Shown here piece after piece: positions 10,711 through 21,404 of a DNA stretch of 64,000 nt. Made by a program: the position numbers and the translations under genes. The DNA is taken from NCBI GenBank assembly GCA_948144175.1, contig CANXME010002430.1:1-64000 (forward strand), written 5' to 3'. The DNA comes from Closterium sp. NIES-65. Lineage: Eukaryota > Streptophyta > Zygnematophyceae > Desmidiales > Closteriaceae. Position 1 is the stretch's first letter. Every line of letters starts with the position of its first letter. A model generated the notes under the pieces. The model saw only the letters and a program-made list of their open reading frames with translations, was not told where the DNA came from and searched no databases.

Positions 10711-13700
10711 CTGCCTCTCCCCACTCCCATCCCTTCCCATGGATTGCCTCTCATCTGGCCGGAGTGATTTGTCTCTTCTGACATCGCCCCTCCTAGGATC
10801 ATCACTCTCCATTTTCCCGACCTCCATCGCAGCATCCTCTTCCTCCTCCTCCTCCTCTTCCTCCTCCTCCTCTTCCTCGTCCTCTTGCTCCCCTCCTTTC
10901 CTTGATATACCCGTTACTCGTTCTCCTTCTCGTTCCCCTCCTCCTTCCCCTCCTCCTCCTTCTCCTCCCTCTCCGCTTCCTCCCACTTCGTCTCCGGAAC
11001 TTCCCTCTCCTTCCTCACCTCCCTCCTCTCCAGTCCCCCCTGTCCCAGGAACAGCTCCCTCCTGGTGCCATTCCCCCCCCTCCCCCCCACACTCCTCCCC
11101 CCCCACCCACTCACTTCCCCCCCTCTCCCTCTCCAACCTCCCGCCTCTCCCCCTCCACCACCACCACCCTCACTCACTCTCAACTCTATTGGCCTTCCAC
11201 CCGCTCTCTCACTCCCTCCCTCCAAAACACGCCTCCTCTTTCCCCTTCCTTCCTCCTCTCCACCTTCCCCTTCCCCCAGCCCTTCCCCCCCATGCCGTCT
11301 TACCCCTGCTCTCTCCCTCTCAGCCTCCCCTCTTGCCGTTCCCTCCCCACCCGCCCCCCCCCAACCCACTCTTCTAACCCCCATTCCGCTTCCACCATCC
11401 CCCCCCTCACCCAATTCCCCACCACCCAAGCCCCCCGCGCCCACCCTCCCCCGTTCCGTTCCTCCCCCAACCATTCCCCCATCACCTGCCCTCCCCCCAC
11501 CCTCACTCCCCTCACCAGCCCTCCCCTCACCAGCCCTCCCCTCACCCGCCCAAACCCCACCAGTTCTCCCCCCACCAGCCCATCCCCCACTGGTCCTCCC
11601 CCCACCTGTTCGCCCGCCACTCGCCCTCCCCCCGCTCGCCCTGCCCCCACAGCACCTGTCCAGAGCCGCAAATACAGCCGCCGCTACAGCCTGGCCGGCC
11701 GAGGACCCCGGGAACAGCAGCAGATCCTGCAATAGCTGGGGGACACGTGGACTGATGGAGGGGGTGTCAGAGACACGTGGGCCAATGGAAGGGGCTTCAG
11801 GCACACGTGGGCTGATAGAGGGCGCGCCAGGTGGGGTGATGGTTGGGGCGTCAGAGACACGTGGAATGAGAGAGGGGACGCTGGGGGTGGTGGGTAGGGT
11901 GTGCGGGTCGTTAGGTGCTGGCCTTTGATGTAGCGCGGGGACATCTGCTGGCTGAGGCTTTGCCTGCTGCTGCTGTGGCTGTGATTCCTGGTGTTGCTGC
12001 TGCTGCTGCTGTGACTGCTGATCGCGTTGCTGTGTCTGTGGCTGTTGGGCTATTGCTGCAGCAGGAATGGCTTCATCAGCAGCAGCAGCAGCAGCAGCGC
12101 CATTAGCATCAGCGTCAGGAGCAGCAGCAGCAGATACAGCAGCAGGGCAGAGAGCAGCGGAAAGCGCATGGGAGCTGGTAGCAGTGCTGCCTAGAAGAGC
12201 AGGAGGGACTGCCGTAACTGGCAGGAGTCGAGAGGCGAGAGAGGGGTGTGAAGGGCACGAGGGTTGTGGGTGGAGTGAGGGCTGGGAGGGGTGTGAGAGG
12301 TGTGAGGGTGGAGGCGTGGCAGCAGCAGTAGGCTGGGGAGGAGGCATGGAGGCAGCAACCGAAGGTGCTGCTGCTGCCGGGCTTGGCGGGGATTGACTGG
12401 GGGGGCGGGCGGGAAGGGGAGTAACGGGAGGGAGCGGGCATGACAGCAGGTGCAATGGTCACCATGCTAACGCCACCGCCGCCACCCACGCCAGCTTTAT
12501 CATCCGTGCCAGCCATGTTAGCCGTGGGGACTCTGCTACCCGCGGGAATTATGTTACCCCTGGGACCAATAGGAACCACAGGGGGAGAGGCGTCGTGTTC
12601 AAGCGTGCTGGTCGCGGGCGGAGAGATTCCAGTCTGCAGCGCAGCACTGTGTGAAGCGAGCGGGGAGACACGAGCGGGCGCAGAAGGAGAGAGCTCGCTC
12701 AGCAGCGCGCTGTGCGCACGCAGGGAGACTCCGCTTAGTAGCGCGCTGTGTGCAGCGGGCGGGGAGGCGCCAGTCAGGAGCGCGCTGGTCGCGGGCGGGG
12801 AGACTCCAGGCGGAAAATCCGCGTGGGAAGGCGGAGTCGCGCGCCTTCCCGCCACGTTTCCTGTGGGCGGGGAGGCCCCAGTCAGCAGCGCGCTGCCTGC
12901 GGGCGGGGAGACTCCGCTCAGCAGAGCGCTGTGTGCTTCAGGCGGGGAGGCGCCAGTCAGGAGCGCGCTGGTGGGCGCAGGCGGGGAGGCCGCGCTATCC
13001 GTGGTGCCTCGCGCGGGCGCAGAAGCGCCACTCAGAAGCGCACTGCGCGCAAGCGCGGAGTCTCCGCTCAGCAGTGCGTGTCTGCCTGCTAACGGGGAGG
13101 TTTCGCGCCGTACCGCGCGCCGCAAAGGGGAGAGTCGACTCCGCACACCATGCGCGGGAGGTTTCCCCTCCCAGCCACCCTCCACTTCCGCGCCCTCCGC
13201 GCTTCTGCCATCCGCGTTCCGCGCACGTTCCGCTGCTGCCCCCTGCGCACGTCCCCTCTGCTGTGAAACCGCTGCCTCCCCACCCCGCCACCACCCTGCT
13301 CCCCCGGATGTGCCTCCTGGTGCGCCCCTCCCCGCAGCGAAGCTCCCGCGGTCCTGCTCCCCCCACACAAATTCTGAAACCTCTGGCGGCGATATGCCAG
13401 GCGAAATTCCTTGCATTAAACCAGGAGATATAGCAGGCGAAATAGCAGCTGACGTGCCACTCCAAGTTACCATGCCAGGCGATACACCAACCCACGGTCT
13501 TTGTTCGACACCCGCAGACCCGCTTCCTGGTGTTACCTGGTTACCAGCATCTCCAAATATGGCACCTGAGCCAGTGTCCGTACCCTGCTGCAAAAAGAAA
13601 CGTCCTCGCTGGTTCCCTGCTTCGCTCATTCTCAACGTAAATCGAGGTGGTAACTCGCCAGTACTCACTTCGCCTTCGCCAGGGCTAGCCTCCGTCCCAG

Positions 13701-14181
13701 GGTGCTGCCTGCTGCGACCCACATCCTTCGTCGCCTCACCTTCGCCACGGCCGTGACGGCCCCATTCGCGGTAACCTCGTTCAGCCTTCGTACTCCCACA
13801 CTCCTCGCCTCCAAGAAACTGTTCTTCCCCTATCGCTTCTTCTCCTCTTTCTCCTCTTTCTCCTCTTTCTCCTTCCTTTTTTCCTCCTCTTTCGTCCCCT
13901 CCTTCCCCTGATCTTCTTTCTGCAACGTCCTTCCTCTCCTCCGCGGCCGCCTGTATTGCCGCCACCGCGGAAGCCGCCGCGCGCTGCCACACGATACTCT
14001 GCGGAGTGGCGACCGGTGTGCTTCCACCGCCCCGTCCCCCTCCCCCTCCCCCCTCCGCCGTCATTGCGCGGAACGACGCGCGATCGAGGACCGACAGTTG
14101 CGGACGCGGGGCACACTTCGCGCGAAATCTTTCCGCCAAGCTTCCCCCAATGGGCGGCGCGGAGGATCCTGGGCCAAGCAT
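10138..14181 (-). CDS. Long disordered, low-complexity protein gene of unknown function
   Basis: Long minus-strand open frames cover this interval. From ATG 14181 (MLGPGSSAPPIGGSLAERF) the frame is open to 12115, and it is also open upstream to 15015, where the sequence looks like 5' UTR. A second frame is open 12455-10914 and a third 11136-10138. The changes of frame fall in low-complexity sequence, so introns or small sequencing indels (for example a seven-C run near 12405) are both possible. The protein would contain a Ser/Ala repeat (ALLTGASPP, ALLSGVSPP) at 13100-12660, Pro/Ser stretches with repeated SPRV, poly-Gln, Gly/Arg repeats, a run of 16 or so acidic residues near 10865 and another poly-Gln tract near 10700. 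No folded domain is recognised. Composition suggests a nuclear or condensate-type protein, but that is inference only. Confidence 0.4.
12660..13110 (-). repeat. Degenerate coding repeat (A/S-LL-[TS]-G-x-SPP)
   Basis: About ten degenerate 39-60 bp units occur here. On the plus strand they show repeated GCGGGCGGGGAG and AGCGCGCTG blocks. They encode alternating ALLTGASPP and ALLSGVSPP modules in the disordered protein gene. The reading frame is kept across the array, which argues that the gene is or was translated here. Confidence 0.6.
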
Positions 14182-15019
14182 TCTGGCGGACGGCGGAACA
14201 TCTGTGGGTACCGGGTGTGTTTCCGCGCGGCCTTCCGCCTGCGCTGATTGCGCTGCAGCGGGGGGAGCCGCGGGAGTATCATCACTGCTATCCAGAGCTG
14301 CTATGCTAAATCGAACGTGCTTATATCGCGGGAGAACCGCTAGCCCTCTATAAAGCAATCGAAAGTCGTTTCTCGTGAAGCAGATGTGAAAATACGAATG
14401 ATGATAATAACGGGATGATGGCTCTTGAAATACGCCGAGGCAGTAACGGATTCGCAGTCGGTGCGGTGTAGAGCCGCGATAGGCTACTCGCGATATTCGC
14501 CAGAGCGAACTGGTAACGCCGAGGCGGCTACTGATGGCTACTTGCCAAAAAATGGGAAGCGCGTAGTCGCAAAACGAGGTCGTACCAGCGGAGAGGCGAA
14601 AAAATAGCGCTGAGAGGGAGGATGCGAGCCGGAAGAACCGGGGAAGAATGCGACGCGAAGGGTCGCGGCGCGAGGACAGCGGTACTGAGCGGCTGAATGC
14701 GACGCGGAGGGTGGCGGCGCGCAAGAATGATTGACGAGGCGCCTGGAGAATAATTTCAGGGCTAAGCCAGCAGGTTATTGGGCGGGCGGCTTTGAAGCGG
14801 ATGGAGGGCGCGCGCAGGAATAAAGATGATACACCCACCGCTGCTGCTCCTCCAGGCTCCGTAGTACAAGTCCTAGTAGTCACGCTCCTCTTGCTATAAA
14901 CATTCTTCTGCGACAAGCGCGCGACCGCGAGCGACGGATCACGATCCCGGGCGACAGTCTGTGCGACGGCAGGACGGGACGAATGGGCGTGCGGGAAGAA
15001 AACGAGCCTTGTCATTACT

Positions 15020-15328
15020 CTAACGCCTCATAGCTCTTTTGGTGTGCTTGAACCTCAACGGATGGGCCCTTGCGTCAAGGTTCCTCTCAAGTAGCCGGTG
15101 TGCTCTCTCCTTACTAGCGCGCGGGTCCGCTAATGCTGCGGCAGCATGGGGGAAGCTCAAGAAGCCTTCCAACGCCTCTAGTGAAAAAACATCGGGGGAG
15201 ACGCTGGAAAAATATAAAGATCCAAGCGGCGAGTTGTCCGCTTTCGGTTTTTTAAACGCTGGAGCTACAGTAGTAGGACGGGATTGGAGAGAAAGCGCGG
15301 GATTCTTGCGGATTACTGCAAGTGGCAT
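15020..15328 (-). CDS. Possible small ORF of 102 codons, unknown
   Basis: Begins MPLAVIRKNPALSLQ and ends in a basic tail (FKHTKRAMRR). It sits head-to-tail upstream of the disordered-protein gene. No family is recognised. An overlapping plus-strand frame at 15039-15404 is equally long, so the coding strand cannot be decided from sequence alone. It could be an upstream exon or chance. Confidence 0.2.
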   Translation of the reverse strand: MPLAVIRKNPALSLQSRPTTVAPAFKKPKADNSPLGSLYFSSVSPDVFSLEALEGFLSFPHAAAALADPRASKERAHRLLERNLDARAHPLRFKHTKRAMRR

Positions 15329-16973
15329 GGGTGTGGATGTCTGTAGGGAAGATGCGGAGATGAGGGGATGCGGGGGGATGCGGATTCTTCCTGCACGTCC
15401 TTAGGACAGGAATTAAGACTGTCTGCAAGCGCAAGTGTTGAGTTGTCCATGGCCCCGCTCGCACGCCCCCTGGTTTCTTCGCACACCCTAGCCTTTCTCT
15501 GTTGGTCATTAGAATCTCATGTCGACTTTCCCCTGTGCGCAGCAGCAGCAGGTGAGCCATGGTTCTTCAGGAGAGGCTGTTGCTTTTGAAAGCGCCTTTC
15601 CCGCTTGGGAGGAAGAGATACGTATTCGTTTGCACAAGAAGCATTGAGCCTTGTGATCTTTCTCAAATTTGGTGGGATGGCAAATTTTGCTGGACTTGGG
15701 GAGGCGGCTCGAGTACGCTCACCTGCAATTCATGGAGAGCGTGATGGCCGGGATCCAACCAGAACCGCGCCGCATGCGCAATTTTTCCACCTGAGAATCG
15801 CAATTGATGGATTTTGCGAAACGAAGCAGCTTGCGACCCGTCCCCTTTTCGCTGAACCCGTCGTTCGCCAGTCAAGTACTCGAATTGGAGTTCGCAGAGG
15901 CTCCTCGTTTCGGGGTTTGTGTTTCTGTTCCACAGGCGCCGTGAGTAACGGGAAAGCAGGTTGAACTGGCGAATCGTTGGTGTTGCCTGAGCGTAGTTCC
16001 CGCTAGAGTAGCGGGGGGGTTTTCCCGCTCTTTTTGCGTGTGGTGTTCACACGATCAGGTGCTTTTCCTGAAAGGGTGAATCACAATCAGGGCACCAAAA
16101 AGGTACCCCAACGGAAGATCTACTTCGGAATATATAGAATTCTGGTCTACCAATGGGAATTTTGCAATGATACATAACAGCTGGATGCTCCGAAAGCTGA
16201 ATGAGTTGCATTTTTTTACTTCGAGTCACAGTACATTGTGGCACTTCGTGCCAGGGAAAACGCCACAAAAACCTTGTTATAGTTAAATGCGATACAATAA
16301 AGAGTCGTAGCAAATGATGTACTTTATAATGCTTTAGAAGCTTTGGTTTGGTTTGGAATGTTTGTACATGAAATCACTTCGATAATCCGCACATCCAGCT
16401 GTTCGTTGGAGCGCGAATCTCAAGTTTCAACGAATAAGCCGCACACCGTACGGTCTCAGCACTCCTTGTACGACTACGCACAACAGTGTAAGTTAACCTA
16501 ATTCGTTTCCTGTTTGAGAGAGTGCTTTGCGCCCTTCCCGCCACGCCGCTTCCGCCACCGCCCCTCCGCCAGCGCTTTTCCGCCAGCGCCCCTTCATCAA
16601 CCCCCCCCCCCCCGTTCCAGCTCCCCCAGCCCTCCCAATTTGCCCATCCTTCCTTTCGCGCTTCTTTTTTCCGCGAATTGCGTTTGCTCTTTCGCCTCGC
16701 AGCCGTCCCGCTCCTGCCGTCCACCCGCCTACCCTCCTCTCCCCTCCGAAGCGTCCCTAGCTCGCCTAGATTGAAGTCACTCCGGATCGCCTAGATTGAA
16801 GTCACATAGAGAATTTATTCCCAAAGGTGACTCCGTTCTTCCCTTTCTCCTTGCGCTCACTTCTCCTCTCCCCCCCTTCTCTCCCTCCCTCCTCCCTCCC
16901 TCCCTCCCTCCCTCCCTCCCTCCCTCCCTCCCTCCCTCCCCCTATCCCTGCGTATACCAGGGTTGCGGCAATC
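15329..16973. other. Intergenic region, no supported gene
   Basis: Mixed AT-rich sequence (15.6-16.5 kb) and pyrimidine-rich sequence (16.53-16.95 kb). The latter includes a C-run at 16599-16612, a direct repeat of CGCCTAGATTGAAGTCAC near 16762-16806, and a CCCT microsatellite at about 16883-16940 just upstream of the membrane-protein gene. I see no conserved coding signal. Confidence 0.5.
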
Positions 16974-18205
16974 ATGAGGCAGCGAGCAGCAATGGACGGC
17001 GACTCGAGCGGGGGCGGCGCCGCTGCTAGGAAGGGTGGCGAGGAGCCAGAGTTCCTCGACTCGCAAGGTTGGGCGGTGGTGCTGGGAAGGGTGGTGCTGG
17101 CAAGGGTGGTGCTGGCAAGGGTGGTGCTGGCAAGGGTGGTGCTGGCAAGGGTGGTGCTGGCAAGGGTGGTGCTGGCAAGGGTGGTGCTGGGAAGGGTGGT
17201 GCTGGCAAGGGTGGTGCTGGCAAGGGTGGTGCTGGCAAGGGTGGTGCTGGCAAGGGTGGTGCTGGCAAGGGTGGGATGCATGGCAGTGGCAAGGGTGGGA
17301 AGGGTGACGAGGAGCCAGAATTTCTCGACTCGCAAGGTCGTGCTGGGAGTTGATTTTGCATGGCAGTGGCAGGGATGTGAAAGGGTGACGGGTTTTCAGA
17401 GTTCCTCGACTCGCGAGGTCGTGTGGTTGTGCCTCCCTCTTCCGCTTTACTTCCCTTAGAGGGAGAGTTGGGATGCGTAGCAGTGGCAGGAAGGTGGATG
17501 AGGAAGGGAAGGTGAGGCAGATTGTGCAGAAATTAAAAATGCTGTGATGCATTGCGTAGCAATGGCATGTCATGTGGCCATGGCAATGAATGTGGCATGG
17601 CATCATGGCATGGCATGCATGTGGCATGGCATCATGGCATGGCATGCAGAGCAGGAGGCGATGATTGCAACTTTTGAGAAGCAACACCGCGAGTCATTTC
17701 GTTTCTGGAAGGTCAGTGGGTGTGTGTATTCTTAGTTTCTGGAAGCAACTATCGATCCCTGTTCTGTCCTGTGTATGTGCCTGCATCTTACTCAAGTAGG
17801 ACTTGGCAAGTGACTTCCGAGTCGAGTGTGTTCACGTGTGCTTCTTATGACTTCTTCCGTACACTTAATCTGGGTTATAAACAGAAAGTGGCACTTATCG
17901 TGCCTGCCTGTTGCGGTCTGTTCCAACATGTGCCTCTCATGGCTTCTTCCGTACACTTCATCTGGGTTATAAACAGAAACTGGCTCTATTGTGCCTGCCT
18001 GTTGCGGTCTGGTCCAACATGTGCTCCTCAGGGTCCCATTGTCGCCCTTACTGTGCGCTACAATTCCTGTGGTCCGTTTTTCCCCTGTACTGCGCGCTAC
18101 AATTCTCATTGTCTATCTTGCAGATCTGCATATCGCTGTTGCTACTCGCATATGCATTGTTCATGGTGCATGGGGTCATCAACCTCGTGGTCTCTCCCTG
18201 GAGCC

Positions 18206-18275
<70 letters not shown>

Positions 18276-20165
18276 GTGCATGCGTGTGTGTGTGCGTGCG
18301 TGTGTGTGCGTGCGTGTGTGTGTGTGTGTGTGTGTGCGTGCGTGTGGGTGTATGTGTGTGCGTGCGCGTACGCGCGTGTGTGCGTGCGAGCATGCGCAGG
18401 CGTGCGCGTGCGTGGGTGTGAGTGTGTGCATGTGTGCGTTTGTGTGTGTGGAAAATCCATGTGGCAATTTCGGCACAGCACCAAATGCATCAGCATCCTC
18501 ATTTTCATGCTATCCCTTCTCTTATCCTCTCATCATCCTCTCATCTCTCGACGCTCCTGCCTCTCTTCGTTTTCTCGGCCTACCTTATCATTGTGCGTCT
18601 TCGTGTTCCTCCTCGTGTTTCAACATTGCTGTTGTTTCTCTCTTATCATCGAAGCTCCTCGTAAGAATTGCTCCCCATTTTGGTCTGCACTCCCGAGTTA
18701 GACATAATAATTCGATTGCTTTTTTTTTTTGTTTTTCCCACTTCCCTTTGCTATATCAATCAGAGGAGGAATGCAGAGCTGCGGCAAATTCTCGACTTCA
18801 ATACCCTTGCTGCTGCTGGTATGCCACCTCTCCCTCCTGCTCCTTCTCTCACCTGCTTCCCACTCGTCACATCCGTATAGCGCCCTCTTTGATACTCCTG
18901 TTTTATTGTCATAAAAAACAGGGAAGACAGGTCTCACCCACACCTTCCAACTTTTCTCCCTTCCACTCCGTCTTTCCTCTCTCTCGAATGTGGCATCTGT
19001 AACAACCTCTGCCCTTTGCCTTCACTCTCTCTGCCTGCGCGGCTCCACGCACCCCCTGCTCTTCACCCTCCCTATTACTCCCCTTCATTCCCTCTCCCCT
19101 CCCTTCCTTCCCTTCCCTTCTCTCCTTTAGGGCATCAGTAGCAGCCTCCGTCTTTCTCCCTGCCTCCCTCTGGCTGCATGGCACCACACACCACCTTCTC
19201 TTCATCCGTCCTCTCATTCCGCCTCCTCTTTTCTCCCTCCCTCTCCGTCCCTCCTCTCCCTCAGACGTGGCATCAGTAGCAGCCTCCGCCCTTCTCCTCG
19301 CTTCCCTCTGGCTGCACGGATCAACTCGTCACCTTCTCTTCACCTCTTCTGCTGCTCTCTCCACTGCGCTTGCTCTCTTCTGGTGCTACACCCTGCTACA
19401 GTAAGTATCACTGCATAAATTTCCGGTTACAGGTGACTCGAAAGGTTGTTCTCTCCACTGCACCCGCACACCAATGGAGCTACACCCTGCTACAGTAAGT
19501 ATCAACGGTTGCAACGTAGCAGTTCTTCTAGTGCTACATCCTTCTACAGTACGTATCTACTTTTGCATCACCCTAGTGTTTCATCTGGTGCTACACCCTG
19601 CCACAGTACGTATCGCTGCCTAACCCTGCCCAATTGTAGTATTGGTTCACTTATGAGGCGACTCAAAAAGGTGTTTCCCCCACAGCACTTGCACAACCCA
19701 TGACCGTGTTGCAAATATGTGGCGGCAATTCTGTGGGCAGTCCATGTGGCATCATTTATTCCCCTTGCTCTCTTGTGTGCCACAATCAAACTGCCAGGCT
19801 GGCAACACCGTTCCGGTGGCGGCTCTTCTGGTTACCCCTCACAAATCCAGTGTAAGAGTGCTTGTCACCCCTGCCTCTCTCATGTCTGTTCAACCCACCT
19901 GCATCTCCAGTTGTTTGTTGGCCTGTTACCATCCCACCAATGCACGTTACGCAGCTTCTTCGCCACTTCTGTGTTACACATTTGTTCTTGCTGAGCTATT
20001 ATTGATAAGCGTCATAGTGTTCAATTGATACTCAGCTGTGGTACTTTTTTTTTCTCCCTGCGCAGGTTTGTACTGCTTGCAGTGTACATCCACCATTCAT
20101 TCAGCAGCGTGGAAAGAGAGATTGCAAAGCTTCGCGTTCTCAAGTACGACCACAAACGAGTTTAA
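16974..20165 (+). CDS. Small multi-pass membrane protein, 167 residues, function unknown
   Basis: Six exons can be joined with GT/AG borders and consistent phases: 16974-17067, 17650-17711, 18124-18207, 18764-18818, 19741-19849, 20066-20165. They total 504 bp, ending at TAA 20163-20165. The N-terminus is Gly/Ser-rich and acidic (EEPEFLDSQ). A charged segment ([16 protein letters not shown]) follows, then hydrophobic segments [20 protein letters not shown], around [14 protein letters not shown] and around [12 protein letters not shown], then a basic C-terminus ending KYDHKRV. Three membrane passes are likely. I do not recognise the family. The exact closure of six exons supports a real gene. 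Weaker points are the exon 5 borders (donor GTGTAAGA) and the start (ATG 16992 is an alternative). Introns carry a 15-bp minisatellite, a GT tract and exon-edge copies. Confidence 0.6.
17068..17430 (+). repeat. 15-bp minisatellite and exon-1 edge copies in intron 1
   Basis: About 13 near-perfect units of GGTGGTGCTGGCAAG run from 17075 to 17272, directly after the exon 1 donor. The exon 1 end (GAGTTCCTCGACTCGCAAG followed by GT) is repeated at about 17310-17336 and, less exactly, at 17398-17424. There are therefore three donor-bearing copies of the same exon edge in tandem. Confidence 0.8.
17848..18030 (+). repeat. Tandem duplication of about 90 bp in intron 2
   Basis: Two adjacent copies share TTCTTCCGTACACTT, ATCTGGGTTATAAACAGAAA and CCTGCCTGTTGCGGTCTG. 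They lie in the intron before the first transmembrane exon. Confidence 0.75.
18208..18455 (+). repeat. GT/GC-interrupted (GT)n microsatellite
   Basis: An almost uninterrupted GT run begins immediately at the exon 3 donor (CCAG then GTGTGTGT) and continues with GCGT and ACGC interruptions for about 250 bp. The donor site itself is therefore embedded in the repeat. Confidence 0.9.
19380..19625 (+). repeat. Four tandem copies of a donor-like element
   Basis: The motif GGTGCTACACCCTGCTACA followed by GTAAGTAT or GTACGTAT recurs near 19381, 19475, 19528 and 19580. Each copy ends in a strong 5' splice-site consensus, but none belongs to my exon model for the surrounding gene. Confidence 0.6.
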
Positions 20166-20433
20166 GGTCTTAGAGGACAGAGCCTGTCTACATTGCACAC
20201 ACGTACCACGTTACATACAAGGTAGTAGCAAATGGTGTTAAAGCCAAGATGAGAAAATGGGAAGAAAGAAAGCAAGAAAGCAGTAGCCAAAATGGGAAGA
20301 AAGAAAGCAGAAGCCAAAATGGGAAGAAAGAAAGCAGAAGCCAAAATGGGAGTGGAGGTGAATCCATGGCACAGAGGGCACAGGAGCGCACCTGATCCAC
20401 TTCATCTATGTAGCCCGAGACTGCCGCAAAATG

Positions 20434-20507
20434 TGGCCCATACAGGTTTCGAACCTGTGACCTTCGCGTTATTAGCACGACGCTCTAACCAACTGAGCTA
20501 ATGGGCC
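20434..20507 (-). tRNA. tRNA-Ile (anticodon AAT)
   Basis: The 74-nt minus-strand sequence starts GGCCCATTAGCTCAG and folds into a full cloverleaf. The acceptor arms are GGCCCAT/ATGGGCC, and the D arm is GCTC/GAGC. The anticodon stem is TCGTG/CGCGA with loop CTAATAA, giving anticodon AAT, and the T arm is ACAGG/CCTGT with TTCGAAA. There is no intron, the discriminator base is A and no CCA is encoded. The TTTT at 20428-20431 just downstream is a Pol III terminator. The sequence is of the plant nuclear tRNA-Ile type. Confidence 0.95.
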
Positions 20508-21159
20508 GACGACATTTGTTATGTATTAAAAATACTACATATAAAAAAATGCAACTGTGCGGTTTGGTTTGTTTGCTTTCGTTTGAGAGGGCGTTCCGTC
20601 TCACCAAAAAAGTAAATGCGTGCGTATGCTCATACCCTGTCTGGATACTCATGTCCTTTTCTTCCCTCTCATTCTTCTGAATGCTTCCCAGCAGGCACGA
20701 TGAAGAGGTGGCAGCATGCATGGCAGTCATCAGCGCCTTTCACGGCGACCTATGCCATCTCTCGCCCTCGTGTCGCTCACAGACTGTGGGGAGCGTGCGA
20801 GTCCGAGCGTCGCAGCTCTTTCATAAGCACCTCTCAGATTCACCATGCCTGAAGCTTGCATGCCTGAAGCTTGCATGCCTGAACCTTGCATGCCTGAAGC
20901 TAGCATACCTGAAGCTAGCTGCAACCATCCCTGAGATCGGCAGGCGGGAAATCGGCATGCGTGGATTGATAATCGAGAATGGCGATCTCCATGGTGGTCT
21001 CACGGCGTCGCGTGCGCAGCGTTCCAACCTTTCCCTTACATAACTCGCTCCATAAGAACCAATCTCCAAATTCCTCTTCTTCTGAGCTCTCTTCCAGCCT
21101 TCGCTTCCAGCTGCTTTCAATTCGCACTTGTATCCCACCTTGCGTTACACCGCATCAGC

Positions 21160-21395
21160 AGCAGCGAAGCACTCGGTCTCAAAGCACTCGGTCTCGAAGC
21201 ACCCGGTCTCGAAGCACTCAGTCTCGAAGCACTCGGTCTCAAAGCACTCGGTCTCGAAGTACTCAGTCTCGAAGCACTCGGTCTCAAAGCACTCGGTCTC
21301 GAAGCACCCGGTCTCTAAGCACCCGGTCTCGAAGCACTCAGGTCTCAAAGCACTCGGTCTCGAAGCACCCGGTCTCGCAGCACTCGGTCTCGCAC
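21160..21395 (+). repeat. 15-bp minisatellite upstream of the SDR start
   Basis: About 15 units of TCTCGAAGCACTCGG with small variations (CTCAAAG, ACCCGG) end ten bases before the ATG. The array probably lies in the 5' UTR or promoter. It is open in frame and could extend the N-terminus, but family comparison places the start at 21405. Confidence 0.85.
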
Positions 21396-21404
21396 CTTCA
21401 CGCC

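Larger units (their letters stand above)
20166..21404. other. Spacer with tRNA gene and several short tandem arrays
   Basis: Contains a 26-bp array (about 20245-20350, core GGGAAGAAAGAAAGCAGAAG), the tRNA-Ile gene, a 15-bp array around 20848-20925 (core CCTGAAGCTTGCATG) and the 15-bp array upstream of the SDR start. No further protein gene is seen. Confidence 0.6.

Noticed and set aside
16047-16313. 88-codon minus-strand frame containing CPDC
   Set aside because: Isolated, AT-rich, no recognisable family, no splice partners. Likely chance.
16802-17687. Thr/Leu/Ala/Ser and Pro/Ala repeat proteins on the minus strand of the 15-bp array
   Set aside because: They are frames through a 15-bp minisatellite within an intron of the plus-strand membrane-protein gene.
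18048-18508. His/Thr repeat proteins at 18.1-18.5 kb
   Set aside because: Translation of the GT microsatellite. No other support.
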